The notes below the pieces were generated by a model. That model did no database searches and was not told the DNA's origin. It was given only the letters and a program-made list of their open reading frames with translations. Positions 1 to 12,700 of a stretch of 64,000 nucleotides of DNA are shown in pieces; the first letter of the stretch is position 1; every line of letters begins with the position of its first letter. The translations under genes and the position numbers were made by a program. Source of the DNA: Sanderia malayensis. Taxonomy: Eukaryota > Cnidaria > Scyphozoa > Semaeostomeae > Pelagiidae. Where the stretch lies: NCBI GenBank assembly GCA_013076295.1, contig RQOL01000374.1:4826743-4890742 (forward strand), in the 5' to 3' direction.

Positions 1-1275
1 GGGGTCATCACTCGCTTCGCTCGTTTGCCCCAGTTCGTCAAGTAAAAAAAGCTTAATCTGGTTGGCGCACTGCGTGCGCCGCATGCGTTTACGCTCATGC
101 CCCTTGTAACCCCACGTACAATGGGTTACCTTGCTGCGCTCGCCTGTCTATCTATTATCAAGAAACATAGACTGATAGGGCGCACTTCTTGGGCTGCATC
201 CGGTTACGCTCATGCCCCTATCAACCCCACTTACAATGGGTTAGCTCGCTGCGCTTGCCTGTCTATCTATTATCAAGAAACATGGATTGATAGGGCGCAC
301 TTTGTGTGCTGCATTCGCTTACGCTCATGCCCCTTTCAACCCCACCGACAATGGGTTAGCTCACTGCACTCGCATGTGGTTGGCGCACTTCGTGTGCTGC
401 ATTCGCTTACACTTGTGCCCCATTCAACCCCACCTACAATGGGTAAGCTCGCTACGCTCGCCTGTCTATCTATTACCAAGAAACATTTGCTGATAGGGCG
501 CACTTCGTGCGCTGCATTCGCTTACGCTCATATCCCCTTATCATAATTTGTTTATTAAAACTTTGGGTTTGTTTACAATAGGCCTAAGCGTCGCAAGCAT
601 GGCGAAGCAACAATGGCGGTCGCCTACTACCTAAACTACAACCATATCGCTCAAAAAACAAAACAAAGCTATCACCTATGTTCTCAATTGTTTCCTGTAA
701 TTTCCCAGAGGTCTCTCAAACAATTAGCAAGTCTTTACAAAGATAATTATTATCCTTACAAAGTTATCCTTTCCGTTCAAAACAAAAACACGCATCTTCT
801 CCAAAAGTACCTGCTGTTCAACCCAAGGGCAAATTTGCATGATATTGAAATACGCGTGACAGTTCACATGAAGTCGCCAAAGAGCCAATCAAATTACAGC
901 AAAAGGTGAAACAGGTCACATGAACAGCGAATACCTTGCTCGAAAATAGAGTTTGTGATGCGAATTTGGAAGTTTTGCCACCGTAAACCGTAGTTTTTTC
1001 GTGATAGCACAATTAGCAGAATAATTAATGGAATAATTCAAAAATTTGGGAGAAAATCGAAAAACAAAATCCATTACCCTGGTTAAATTAGAAAACTAAA
1101 CATTCAGTGTGAATTTCATTGCCATATACCCACATACAAAAAGGCCTTTGTGATTACACGGTTCGGCATTTCTGCCCATTGCTTTGGGGCATTTGACCTA
1201 TTGTTTTGGGTCAAATCTATTGTTTTTGGCAAGCAAAGTGCGTCATCATGTGACATCGCAGAATAGTAATATTAG
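1..1275. repeat. Dispersed repeat family, copy 1 (GC-rich head, AT-rich tail)
   Basis: The first 560 bases are imperfect subrepeats built on a motif like TTCGTGCGCTGCATTCGC followed by TTACGCTCATGCCCC. They are followed by a stretch (about 855-1015) with TCACATGAACAGC and CGTAGTTTTTTCGTGATAGC, then one (1140-1275) with TTGACCTATTGTTT and AAAGTGCGTCATCATGTGAC. The same blocks recur in the same order and orientation at 19410-20305, and the head alone recurs twice near 57.7-58.1 kb. The 149-codon frame through the head is an artefact of the repeat. I do not recognise the family. It looks non-autonomous. The left end may lie outside the window. Confidence 0.8.
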
Positions 1276-1283
1276 ACTATCAA

Positions 1284-1406
1284 AGCCGGCGGACACGTTA
1301 AGCAATCCATTCTAATTAAAGTTGATGAAATTGTGATAAGATCAGCCAGCGGACACGTTAAGCAATAGGTTCTAATTAAAGTTGCTTAATTTACGATAAG
1401 ATCAGT
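1284..1406. repeat. Two tandem copies of a 60-bp unit
   Basis: GGACACGTTAAGCAAT occurs at about 1291 and 1351, exactly 60 bp apart, each followed by TCTAATTAAAGTTG and a GATAAGATCAG ending. It lies directly after dispersed repeat copy 1 and may be part of that element's tail. Confidence 0.75.
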
Positions 1407-1439
1407 GGTAGGAGACGCAAAGAAAAAGAATTTTGTTTG

Positions 1440-2075
1440 AAATAATTGAAGTGGTCATAGTTGCAAGCATTCTCCAACCATATGATGCATGGGATCCCCG
1501 AGTCCCCATTTCCATTCCAAGGTTGTTCCAGGTCCACGATGACTTAAATTGAAATCATTGAAAACCTCATAGTTGCCAGTATTGCGAAGGTTGTTCCAGG
1601 TCCATGATGATTTAAATTGAAATGCTTAAAGTCCTCATAGTTGCAACCATTCCCCGACCACATGGTCCATGGAATCTCTGAATTCCGGTTTGCATTCCAA
1701 GGTTCTTCCAGGTGCATCAAGATATAAATTGAAATCATTGAAAATCTCGTAGTGGCCAGCATTCCTCGACCACATGGTCCATGGGAGTCCCGAGTTCTGA
1801 TCTCCATTCCAAGGTTGTTCCAAGTCCATGTTTTCTCTGATGATTTAACTTGAAATCATTGAAATCTTCAAAGTTGCATCCATTCCCCACAGCATGGCCC
1901 ATGGAATCCCCTTATCCCAACTTCCATTCCAAGGTTGTTCTAGGTCCATGTTTTCTCCTATGCTTTAATTTGAAATGATTCTGATCCTCATATTTCCATC
2001 CTTTCCCCCAAGGAATCCTCGGGGTCTGATTCCATTCCAGGGTTGTTCCAGGTCTATCTTTTCTGCCATGCAATT
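1440..2075. repeat. Diverged tandem repeat, units very roughly 85-135 bp
   Basis: CATTCCAAGGTTGTTCCAGG recurs at least six times with substitutions. It alternates with a TTAAATTGAAATCATTGAAA segment and a CGACCACATGGTCCATGG segment. Copies are strongly diverged, so this is an old array. The minus-strand ORFs across it carry the repeat in frame and are not genes. Confidence 0.75.
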
Positions 2076-2079
2076 GTTC

Positions 2080-3130
2080 ATGCACTTCTGAGCGTGCGAG
2101 AAACGTCTCGATTTAAACAAAACGGAGAGAAGCGTTGCCATTGAATAGTACATCAAAAAAACATAATTGGATCCATTTAATTCGAAATTTCGATTAGACA
2201 ATATACAATATTAAAAGTACAGATCAAATTCATAAAAACGTATTTACCATCACACAAATTCCATGAAAGCAATAGAAAAGCGCATTGTGAAAATTTTAGA
2301 GGGGTCCCAAAGTTAGATGCATGTAAACACGCAGTCTAAAATCATGATAGATATAAAAGGATTTTAAATTCAGCAAATCATGAAAGTTTTTAAGTGATTC
2401 ACTCACATATTTCACAGACCACATACACAACTTGGGCGTTTTGAATTGCAACTGAATGATGGGCACGTTTCCAGTTTAGAATCCATGTGAAGTTGAAGAA
2501 ATTGTTTCCAGCTTGAGCAGATGTTTATGTTATCCAGAACGAAAATGAGGTGACTGAAATCCACTACTTTAGCCTTCGGTTGGTCAGTCGTGAACAGCAA
2601 TTCTGTGCATGCCAAGGAGAAAACGTTTCAGGGGATTTGCATGCTTCTCGGCACGGCCTGCGTCAATGCAATATGAAAATAGCTGTTTTCGAGTCTGGCG
2701 AGTTAGAGTTTCACAACCAAATCTGTAAAAATCGAATTAGAATTTTAGTATTGATCGATCAGAGCTCTTTCAAATAAATCAGAGTCAATTTATAGAGAAT
2801 GAGTGAAATTTTGAAAATTTATTGCACGGCTGGATGAATTTGAAAAGCGAGTTCTTGATCTCGGAATCTAAGGTGAATAAATCAATACAATTGAGGGGAA
2901 AATATAGAAAAAAACTTAGCCACTCACCAGTGAAGTTCTTTAGTTGGAAATCTCGAGTAAAACGCCAGGAAAAATAAAACGCAGCAACACAACGAAAGCA
3001 ATTCATTCGGTTTGTCGCATCCCAAATTAGAAAATGGACATCCACTGCACGCTCTCTGAAGGAAGGAAGCAACTTCCTCGTCAATCAAAGACCACAGTAA
3101 CAAAGGACGCTGTCGGATTAGTGTCAAACG
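2080..3130. other. No recognisable feature
   Basis: This AT-rich stretch holds short ORFs on both strands (for example 2412-2615 minus and 2785-3084 minus). None resembles a known family, and I see no tandem structure. It lies between the degenerate repeats and the solo LTR. Confidence 0.5.
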
Positions 3131-3132
3131 CA

Positions 3133-3486
3133 ATGTTGATTTAGTAACTTGTGAATGATAAAGTTACTAAGCCGAATTGATTGCTACGAATGACAATTCT
3201 ATCTTGTCCGACTAGAAGTACGATATATATAAAACAAGCAATTTCCCTGACTTTATTCTTGATTTCATTATTCTTGAACTCGCAAATAAAAACTAACTAA
3301 TGCTAAATCCATTTACAGGGTATTTATATTAAATTTAAAGGTCATGATGACTAAGCAAATAATTTGAGAATATTCCAGAACAAAAAGTTTAAAACATGAT
3401 TACGAAGTTAAAAATAAAATAATGCAATTGATTATGTAATGAACTAAAATTAGATATAATGTTATGATAAAAATAGGTACGCTACA
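3133..3486 (-). mobile_element. Solo LTR of a CsRn1/Gypsy-like retrotransposon
   Basis: On the minus strand the segment starts TGTAGCGTACCTATTTTTAT and ends AAGTTACTAAAT. It matches the LTR at 58183-58526 along its length, including the shared blocks CCTTTAAATTTAATATAAAT, GATTTAGCATTAGTTAGTTT and AGTAAAGTCAGGGAAATTG. No internal retrotransposon sequence adjoins it, so it looks like a solo LTR left by recombination or truncation. I could not identify a direct target duplication. It lies immediately upstream of the MULE remnant. Confidence 0.75.
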
Positions 3487-3489
3487 AAC

Positions 3490-6400
3490 ATCCCAGCCTC
3501 AAGTGTGAATGAAATTTCGGAATCGTCTGGAGATGAAGATATGAGCCTCAACCATTTTGTAGATTTCATGTCAAAAGAAGTTCCTACAAAGGAAGAACAC
3601 ATACGTGTAATTACTTGTTAATATATGTATGAGATGATGAGTTTGTTCCAATGAAGCTTCTTGTGACGCTTTTGTGTAACCAAATACATTTATTTTACGA
3701 GAATGTTTGGTTAATAATGATGTACTGCTCGATAGATTTAGGTTTAATATTTATATCATTTACAAGGTACCAATGGTATATACGACGCAAGTGATGTAGA
3801 CAGTGACATTGACGAGATTTTGGATTCCACAAGCCTTGCAGACACATTCAATGCTAAGCCTCGAAAAAAGAACACTGCACAGCCGAAAAGAAGGAAAACA
3901 TGCCTACATAAAGGGTGTGCCATTGAATATAAGTCACGTGGCAGTAGCATATTCCCAAAAGCAATCATCCAGTTTCAGCAATTTCGCAATCCAGTTTCTG
4001 TTTAGCAGTTAGTCGTCTTCCCCAACGTATGTAATGTGTTAACCGAAAAACCACACTGAAATTGAAAAGGTGACAATTTTTTGGCAGCAATTCTGTTTTA
4101 CAGTGTTCTCTTCGCACAGACTCACGACAGTAAAATCATAGATGCCGTCAAAAATCGCAATCGTGTTTCCAAGAAAGAAAAGGAAGGAAAAGTTGACTGT
4201 GATGATTTTGGACAAAAATTCAGTTCTGTGCATTGTCTTTACAAACATCGCAAAAGGAAACATCCAGGTAATGGGCCAAAGCACGATACTAAACAAGAGC
4301 CTATATCTTGTGTGCAGTTCCCGGACTACAGGTAATTTTAAATACATTTTGTGTTACTTTCGTATCAAAACAGTTTTCTTGGAGTTCTTTGCTTCTATGT
4401 GACTTCATTTGTGCTTCAAGGGTACCGTTACTTATATAAACTACTTCTAAGTTATATTAGGAGTATGTCAGTTAGTTGTTATTATTTTTATACCACAGTT
4501 GTGCAACTATGGCCAAACTAATTGACCACGCCACAGAAAAGCACGGAGAGAATCTAGAGGCGGTGACACAGGCACTCCAGTCGACAAGAAATTCTTACAT
4601 GAAAAGAGAAGGTGGAGAAAAAAACACATCATGGTTTGTCAAATACAGAAAAGGAGAAGGCAAGGACTACACCATCAATTGGTAGAGGTGCAATAGAACC
4701 GGTACTTACAAACCACGTGGGATTGGAAAGAGGGCATTGAAGCAACAAGGGATTTCAAAAATTGATGGGTACTGCACAGCCTATATGAATGTCAGTACAT
4801 CAAAGAACGATGGCAAGTTAATGGTAGAAGCTTGTCTAGGACATGTTGGAAACACTATGAGACTTGGACATTTGCGCATACCTGAAGAAATCAGACAAAC
4901 GATTGCGGGTAACTTTTCGAAGGGTGTAACCATTGAATCAATTTTGGACCAGATTCCCGAAAGCACTGAAAGCAAAATATCTAGAGGGCACCTTGTCGAT
5001 CGTAAAGGTATAATAAATGTAAAGCACCAGTTGAATGTGGACCTTATGGAAAAAGATCTGAAAGACACCAATAATGTTCATTACTGGGTACAAGAGCTTG
5101 AAAAGGGGGAATTTAATCCGGTACTGGTATATAAGCCCCAATGAGTAGAAATGTATTCCTTGCCAACAAATGATTTCTTGCTTGGAATTCAAACAAAGTA
5201 CCAAATGGACAAGCTTATAAAACATGGAAGTAACATAATCTGCTTGGATTTTACCAAAAAAAAACCAATACAACTTTCAATTGATATCCATATTAGTAAT
5301 TGACAACTTTGGAGAAGGTGTGCCTGTTGGTTGGCTCATTTTGAACAAGGGAGATCAGCTTGTTTTGTCCCCCCTCCCTAGCAGCTATTGCGGGAAGAGC
5401 AGGAGCTATTAGCACCACAGTTTTCATGTCAGACGATGCAAACAATTTTTATAATGTCTGGGTTATCAATTTCCCCAGACCTGTAAAGAAACTAATATGC
5501 GCATGGCAGGTCGATAAAAATTGGAGGAAAGGTATGAAGACTCACATTTCCACAAAAGATGACATGGCCGACATCTATGCTGCACTGAAGACAATGCAGT
5601 TTGAGGAAAATGAGTCCAAGTTCTGAAAAGAATTTTGTACATGGTGTGAGAAGACTTACCCTCGCTTCTATGATTATTTTTCTGACACCTACTTCAGGCA
5701 CGTCGACCAATGAGCCCTCTGTTTCCGTGTTGGCACAGGGATCAACACTAATATGACAACAGAAGCCGTTCATAATGTTTTGAAGGGGATCTATTTCCAG
5801 AGAAATCAGAATAGGAGGATCGACCATCTGCTTTGTAAACTCTTGAAGACCGCACAAGATAAGGTTTTCGACGGATTGATCAAGAATGAAAAAGGAAAGA
5901 AAACATACAAAATGCGAGCAATGGGTTTGCATCATGAAAGAGGTGAAGAAATTCAAGAAGATTATATCATCGAGCCTGACAATGCAAACTGGCGTATTCG
6001 TTCTCAAGAAGATGAACATGAAATGTACATGGTAAAAGCAATGAATGAGTTGTGCAACTGCCTCATTCGCTGCTCGAGGTGTGGAGTGTGTGTCGTGAGG
6101 TGTTTTTTCAAGAATTCCACCCCAGAGCTGGGGACAGTAGTCAGAAGTTCGGTAGGCGATGTCTCGCTTGCGATGGTGCTGATAACGCTAAGGTTTCACG
6201 CAATAAAAACAATGAACTTTTTGCAGTGCGGTACGGCTGACCCGAAGGCCGCCACTGTACCACTTGTCTTCAGACTCTTTGAATCTTAAACTCAAAAACT
6301 GGGGCAAACCATCAAAAACTTAACTCTACTCCTTTACTCTATTTATGTTTACAATAATCATCCAAACAAGCGTGGTGACATGGTGCTCCATTCTTGTGCA

Positions 6401-7050
6401 CCTGGGACCCTAGTGTGGATTGGCACGCGCCTGCACACTTTCAAACGGGTGCACCAGCCAACCACGCTCATACTTAGCAATACTGTAAACAAATACGTGT
6501 CAAATACAAGAAAACATTTATAGTTACAACGACCCACACAACATGTGCCCACACATGTATCGCTGTAGTTGCACTGATTTTAACGTGCGGGGAATTGCTT
6601 GCAAGCACAACCATGCAGTACACATGAAAATGTCACACGGATCAGTAGATGCAAACTTGAATACCGTGAACTCAGATTCAATTGTTGAGCATCAAGAAGC
6701 CGATGGCAAAGAATATTTTCAACAAATATTGACATTAAATTCGAAGCAGACTGAACGGATGGTCGACCTTGACAAGCCAGGACTGCGATCATAGCTAAAT
6801 TAGCAGAATTAACAGAGACAGTTCTTAATTGAACAGGCTGACTAGCACTACGAAGGGCAATGGCCGATGAATATTCAATGATAACTGTAGCATGTGGGCT
6901 TGGTAAGCTAGAGAGTGAAAACTCCTATGACTTGAAACCAAAATGCCATGTCCGTCCAAACAAAAATTTTGACATTCAACCACGGTTTATGAAACTGAAA
7001 AGCCCTGCAAAAAATTACAGAGAAATCTATCACTACTTCTTGCCAAAGAG
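3490..7050 (+). pseudogene. Decayed MULE (Mutator-like) transposase with SWIM zinc finger
   Basis: Pieces in several frames follow the order of metazoan MULE transposases. There is an acidic N-terminal part (3500-3990) and a C2H2-like segment with LYKHRKRKHPG (about 4130-4335). A DNA-binding-like region follows at 4480-5140. The transposase core (5200-6080) shows ICLDF, FMSDDANNFYNVW, LICAWQVDKNWRKG, GTGINTNMTTEAVHNVLKG and RRIDHLL. A SWIM finger (6545-6640) reads CSCTDFNVRGIACKHNH. Stops and frameshifts interrupt it, for example after 5144, near 5320 and at 5626. Some breaks between pieces may be introns, since 3490-4500 shows plausible GT..AG borders. The SWIM region is split by an insert at about 6087-6540. 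Family assignment is strong; it cannot make a functional protein as it stands. Confidence 0.85.
6087..6540. mobile_element. Insert splitting the MULE SWIM region (unknown element)
   Basis: Transposase sequence stops after RCSRCGVC near 6092 and resumes with HMYRCSCTDF near 6550. The roughly 450 bases between do not fit the transposase in any frame. The insert has TGTTTACAATA near one end and ACTGTAAACA near the other, a short inverted match, but I could not define terminal repeats or a target duplication. Confidence 0.45.
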
Positions 7051-7054
7051 CGAA

Positions 7055-7499
7055 AAAGTGTTAGAGCTTTCACCTCCCTCACCGCAATGGAAGTGTGGAT
7101 ATCGTGTTCTGACCAATAATCGCGTGTTGTCTGATCACCGGACGGTAAGTGAAGGATACCACCCCAGCCAGAATTTGAGGCGTCGGCGTGTAACGTAATT
7201 GCGATGTGTTTTACTGACCTCCAGGAAAGCGAACCCTTCCACGTGTTGAGGAACCGCCAATATTGAAGCTCTTCCCTGAGATTTGCTGCCACCGAAACTG
7301 GTTTAGACGATTTGATCTCTTGGCTTATAGTGGCATTCACTTCCCGGATGTATAAACGCGCAGCAGGAACTGCCAAAGCAAAAGAAATGGCTTTTCCAGA
7401 AACCGTTTCAATGTCTTTACCAAAACCTTTTTTGAGTGCAAAATAGACTCTCTTAAGGTGGCAAACTTTTGGACCCTGTCTTGGGGGAGCGAGAAACAT
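7055..7499 (-). pseudogene. DIRS-like retroelement RNase H fragment
   Basis: The minus-strand frame contains HADASNSGWGGIL followed by YWSEHDIHTSIAVREVKAL. This is the DAS..GWGG and ..REL/REVKAL pattern of the RNase H domain in DIRS/Ngaro-type tyrosine-recombinase retroelements. The upstream part (GKAISFALAVPAARLYIREV) fits the connection region before RNase H. No reverse transcriptase core is present, so this is a fragment of about 150 residues. The ORF's last residues run antisense into the MULE remnant and are not part of it. Confidence 0.65.
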
Positions 7500-8508
7500 T
7501 ACGATGTGGACATTGTGTTTAATACTTGCATGAAACGACGTATGTTGTCTTGGAGACTAGACAAAAGGAAGAGAACAGACTTGGTAAGACAGCTGTGACA
7601 GAAGGAGGGAAAGAGAAAACATTCAAACTCAGCCATTCAGGCCGGCAGCCAGAGGCCGCATATTAGAGCCCTTAGATAAGCCCCCGAGTGACTGAGCAAG
7701 AGGAAAGACAAAGTAAAAATGCAGAAAGAAGAAGTTCAAGTGCATAGAACTTTTCTTTGGTGTTATTTAAAACGTTAGATAACTAGAAATAACGGACCGT
7801 TAATAAGTGCGCGCATACCTGTTTTGGTGATGTTTAAAATGGGTACACTAATATAGGGTTATAAAACTCGTAAAATTTAGTCTAGTAAACCAATTGGCAT
7901 TAGCAAACATGGCTGAACATTAACATCTACAAGCAACATTAGCATCACTGGATATGGCTATTGAATGATGTTTAGTTAAACATTCAATGGGTTTGACCAA
8001 GACTCGATACACCAGGACGAAACAGAACCATCGAAAAGAAGCAAAAATTACAAAATGTTTGAGCCTTTTTTATCTTCAATTGAAACAAAACAGAATTAAC
8101 ATCTAAAAATACAATTATACAATATAAAATTATCTTATACAATTATCTGGAACATGCCACACAAAAACACCATGAAGGCCTAGTTCATTTTAGTCAGTAA
8201 TTCCTTTATAAGCATTTCATTTATCATAGCTAAATGCATGGCCTTTTGTCATCATTCAATAAAACGCCAATGGGAACATTAGATGGCAAAATCAACAAGT
8301 TTAAGGGCGCTTATTGACAATTGTTAGTCTTAGGATGGGGGCTTATTTGAAAGGGGCTTTTCAAGGGGGGGGGGCCAATTCGAAGATATTATATTAGTAA
8401 CCTAACATTTTAGTGCAATACAAAGATATTTGAAAAGATTAATCAAACAAGTAAAAGCTGTAAACGTTTGAAACAACTATATTCAGTATATAAAAAAAGA
8501 AGTCTCAA
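7500..8508. other. Downstream flank of Helitron-1; nothing recognised
   Basis: There is no coding sequence I can support. It includes a nine-G run near 8368 and phrases such as GGGCGCTTATTGACAATTG and GGGGGCTTATTTG that look like pieces of a repeat. The 3' end of the Helitron (hairpin followed by CTRR, read on the minus strand) should fall here, but I could not identify it. Confidence 0.4.
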
Positions 8509-9549
8509 CTACTCACTAAAGTTTTCAATGCTTTCCACTGCCCTTGTTCTGTCGTTGAAGGTGCATCTCACCGATGACAATTCAAAGAAACTGTCAGAAA
8601 CAAAACTTTCGTCCTCTGTGTCTTGCTTGTCAGGGACAATCATTTGCAAAACTTTCATTACCATTTCATGGTAAAAGTTGAGTGTCAGGTTCTTCTCACC
8701 ATCATTGAATAAAGCATTCACGTACCAGCTCTTCTTACACTTAGCTGCCTTTTGCTTCAGATTACAGTGACTGCAAGTCAGAAGCTTTTGCTTGCATTGT
8801 TGCAGAGGCTTGTTGCATTTTAAGCAACAGAAATTCAAAGAACATTTCTGCACACCAACAATTTCCCCATTCACTGACAATGTTGTTAGTTCTGATGGCA
8901 GTGACTGGGGTGGCTTCAATGTGTCAGGAGGAAATTCTTCAGCTCGAGAAATCTTCGAAAAGGCTTTTGCAGGGTTGACATAAATTTCACCTGTCAACTT
9001 GTTCTTCTTGACACGCAAATTTTTAAACATGTATGTGCCACCATCTTCAATAGTATCAATGTCATCTTCCCATAAAATTATCTTAACAGTTCCATGCGGA
9101 TCAATCAGCAGGGCTTCTTGTTTTGTTAACGATGTTCCACGTTGAGTTTGTATGTGCACAGGCTTTTGCACATTAAAGGCCTTAGCTTTCAATGTTATGA
9201 TTTGTTCAAGTGCTATTTCAGTAAGTTTGCCAATGTTAAGCTCTTTTGGAACTAGTTGTCGATGTTGAAAGTCTATGTCTGACTCTGTTAGCTCTTCAAT
9301 GACCACCTTGTCATTCATCAAAATATCTGTAGACTCAGCTTTCTTATCTTCTATAAATTTCTTCAGCTTTACAGGGGACTTTTTCAAAGCAGCTTCTTCA
9401 AACGATCTTTTTTTTCCAGGTGAAAAACAGACACCTCGGATTACATTTGAATCTGTCTGGAACTGGAAATCAAAGTATTTTCTTGTGTCTCCTTTCCCAA
9501 CATGTGAAACATCATGAATGTAACCTACAATTTCCTTTTCTTGAGCCAT
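8509..9549 (-). CDS. RPA-like single-strand DNA-binding protein of Helitron-1
   Basis: This is an uninterrupted 346-codon ORF starting MAQEKEIVGYIHDV. Residues about 115-200 read like an RPA70 OB fold (LLIDPHGTVKIILWEDDI, MFKNLRVKKNKLTGEIYV). Residues about 235-300 carry a zinc-ribbon-like set of cysteines (CCLKCNKPLQQC then CSHC), followed by WYVNALFND and NFYHEMVMKVL, like the zinc-bearing C-terminal OB domain. Many animal and plant Helitrons encode an RPA-like protein beside Rep-helicase, thought to handle single-stranded DNA during rolling-circle transposition. It lies 174 bp downstream of the Rep-helicase ORF on the same strand. No stop or frameshift is seen, so it may still be expressed. 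Confidence 0.85.
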   Translation of the reverse strand: MAQEKEIVGYIHDVSHVGKGDTRKYFDFQFQTDSNVIRGVCFSPGKKRSFEEAALKKSPVKLKKFIEDKKAESTDILMNDKVVIEELTESDIDFQHRQLVPKELNIGKLTEIALEQIITLKAKAFNVQKPVHIQTQRGTSLTKQEALLIDPHGTVKIILWEDDIDTIEDGGTYMFKNLRVKKNKLTGEIYVNPAKAFSKISRAEEFPPDTLKPPQSLPSELTTLSVNGEIVGVQKCSLNFCCLKCNKPLQQCKQKLLTCSHCNLKQKAAKCKKSWYVNALFNDGEKNLTLNFYHEMVMKVLQMIVPDKQDTEDESFVSDSFFELSSVRCTFNDRTRAVESIENFSE

Positions 9550-9648
9550 ACCTGTAAATTAAAAGAACAAGATCTAAATAGAACAGTGTGATAAAAATGA
9601 TCTATGCATGATAATTATTTTTGAAGAAATGATCATATTTCAAATTTG

Positions 9649-9662
9649 CATATATATATAAC
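9649..9662 (-). promoter_or_regulatory. TATA-like run upstream of the RPA-like ORF
   Basis: An alternating TATATATATA stretch lies about 100 bp upstream of the start at 9549, in the 174-bp gap between the two Helitron ORFs. It could serve as a TATA box for a separate RPA transcript. The call rests on position and composition only. Confidence 0.25.
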
Positions 9663-9723
9663 TTTGTTGCTATCTTCAATAACAACAAATAAGCAGAGCA
9701 CATCAGAATCATGTGTGAAGAGG

Positions 9724-12700
9724 TTAAATTAAATTGAAGCATTTTTGAGCAATCAATTCAAGCCTTTCTTCTTCCTGAATTCGAAACTTCAAACAGGAAG
9801 ATTTGCCTATTCCCTGTAGTCTTTCAAAAGACATAGGTTCTATAACACATGAAGAGAGTGCTCTTACTCGACTCAATGCAACATATGTTATTCCAGCAAC
9901 TGCTTCTGACGGTCCTATATCAATCCATGCCTTTTCAAGCGTTAATCCCTGACTTTTATGTATTGTTATAGCCCAAGCTAACTTGAGGGGTAATTGCTGT
10001 CTTTCATGATGACCATAATGACATATCTGTGAAACTGTCACTGGAGAAATGGGAACACACTTTGGTAAACTTGAAATTGAGGGCCCTTGGTAATTATCAA
10101 AACATACAACAACAGCAAGTGGTAACAATGGGGGCTCTTGGCTTGTTGCAAATATTATGTCAGTTACAGTGCCAGTTGCTCCATTGCAAAGGCCAGCATC
10201 AGTCCATAAATTCATTGTAAGCATAACCCTTGCTCCCTTGGCAATACAGACTGTTGGCTGAAGTCCAGACATTTCATCTGCTGGAATGCCTCTTTCTTCA
10301 TCAGAAGAATGTTTGGCATTGATAAATGCAATTGGTTGGTTGAGCTCTTTCAAGCATTTATAATTGAAATCTGCAACACTTTCATTTTTAAAGAACAACC
10401 TGGTTGAATATTTGAAATCTGACAAATTGGAAACTTGGGATGGCTGTCTTGCTAAAAGCAGCCTCCATTCTTCTTCAGAGCAGTTTCCCTTGCGAAGTGA
10501 TTGTAAAAGATTCAAAAACTTTTTGTCTTCTCCTGGCACATCATTCAACCTCATATTCTCATCCAACTTAACAACTTGGTCAAACAGTGAATATGCACAA
10601 AAACCTTGTTCCTGAATGGGATCATTTGGAAAGGAATGGTAAAGTGGTCTGTCAAAGACTGGTGGTAATTGTGCAGGATCTCCTACAAGAATCATTGAGA
10701 TTCCACCAAAAACTGTGTCTAATTTTCCAGTGGCTTGACGGCATCTTTTATCAATCCATGCAAGTGTTCTCTGACCTAGCATAGAGTATTCATCTATGAT
10801 AATATAGCTCACAGTCCTAAATTTTTCTTGCAAAAGAAGTAGTGACTGACCTGTTAAAGATTTGCTTTGCTGTTTTCGTATAGGGAGTTTTAGTAAAGAA
10901 TGTATTGTTATTCCATTAATGTTATGAGCAGCTTTGCCTGTTGTAGCTGTAACACAACATTTGTTCTCTAGTAAGTTTCTAATTGCATTTATCAGAAAAC
11001 TCTTACCTGTGCCAGCCTCACCATTTATAATCATTTTCAAAGATTCATGGTTTTCACCAACTGATTGCAAAGAGTGGGTTTTTATGACTTCATATGCAAT
11101 TTTTTGCATTGATGTGAAAAGAGAAATGTCAACGGCAGCATTCCATTGTTGCAAAGCTAGACTATGATGTCTATGTTGGGGTATCCAGTTGGGCATTTCT
11201 CCAATCTGTTGTTGTGTGTAATTTGTGTAATCTTGTGACCACACCTGACAATTCTGTTTTAAATTGCTATTATCAGTGTGAACAAGTTTGGAAATCTGCA
11301 TCCAATCTTCTTGCTCATGTGTGTCACACACTTCATCACTGGAATGACTGTCATGCTGACTGTACTCTTGCAACAGCTGATGTTCAATAATTTCAATTTC
11401 TTCACTCCAGTCTTTCACATTTGCTTTTGCATACTCTGTATTCAAGAAATGTATCCATTGTTGTACAAATGTGTCATCTTGTTCAGGGGCATTATTCCAT
11501 GCATCTTCTATGGTGTTTAACCATGGTTTGTAACGGATAAGTTGGTATTTGCAGTACATTGGGTACTTGCCACCGTCAGGATTTGAAGAGTATTTTGGGT
11601 AAAACTTGGGGATTACAAATTTATCTTGTTTGACAAGCTTATTTCCACTAATCTTTAATCTTGATGCAAAATTATCAAAATTCATTGTCAAAAGTTCGTC
11701 TGTATCATTTTCATCCCTTAACTGATGACGACAAGCATAGTAATCCAACAATGATTTGCATGTGATCTCTTCATTTTGATTTGTGATGTTTCTTCGTATT
11801 TTTCGAGAACCATTTAGATTGATCAAATTCACTTTAAAAGAAGAGCTAACCAATTTTAAAGATAGCAAATGGTGCATGGTTTCTTGTGCAGAGAAGTCAC
11901 GCCGACCTAAAGTTTTCATGACCATTTTTTTAAGGGTTGTTCCATAAGAATCTGCATTAACACCTGCCTTCATAACAGCATTGAATGCTTCCTTCACAGC
12001 ATTTGATCTTGGCTCACCTTTAGCTGCATACTTTGTTATGTACTCAACACAATCACGAAATGACAATATGACCTGAATATCGCAATTTGCCCTCCATCCT
12101 TGTAACTGTAACGGTTGGTAGTTGTTGATTCTGGTGTCATTTCGTTTTGTAACAACTGTTATCTTGTATTCTTCATTAGTTGAGTTCTTAGAGTGAATTT
12201 TTTCAAATTGAAGGTGCGTTTCATTGCACAATGGCCTTGGAAAGTTGAATCTGCACTTCACAGTTCCACTATTTGTCTGTTTAAGGCAATACCTTGCACT
12301 GCAATGAGTATGTCTTTGGACAGTATTTATGAGATTAACCAAATCTTGGTGAGGGTTGGTTTCCATTAAAGAATGCTGGCATGGATGATATTTAGGCTTT
12401 ATCCAATTGCCATCTGTTGGAGGGTCAGGGTTAATGGTTGACAACAACCAATCTACATAGCTGCAAATAATCATAGAAGCAGCCTTGCCATTTTCAATAA
12501 TTTGGGCATCTTGTGGCTGAAAGGTGTCTTCATTTTTGTTCTGCACTTTGTATCCCTGCAGTGCTGACTGTGAAAGATCACATAACCCTGGATCATTTTT
12601 TAATTTAGCAATGCCATGACAGTGAATACTACCACGTGCCTGATACTCATATCTGTACCAGTGCCACTCTGCATCAAGTGTTTCGTAAAGCCAGTGTTTG

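Noticed and set aside
97..546. 149-codon plus ORF
   Set aside because: It is made of GC-rich subrepeats of the dispersed repeat; the protein is internally repetitive and the same DNA occurs elsewhere in other frames.
8368..8376. Nine-G run as a regulatory or G-quadruplex site
   Set aside because: It is a single run with no companion G tracts; chance or a repeat remnant is enough.
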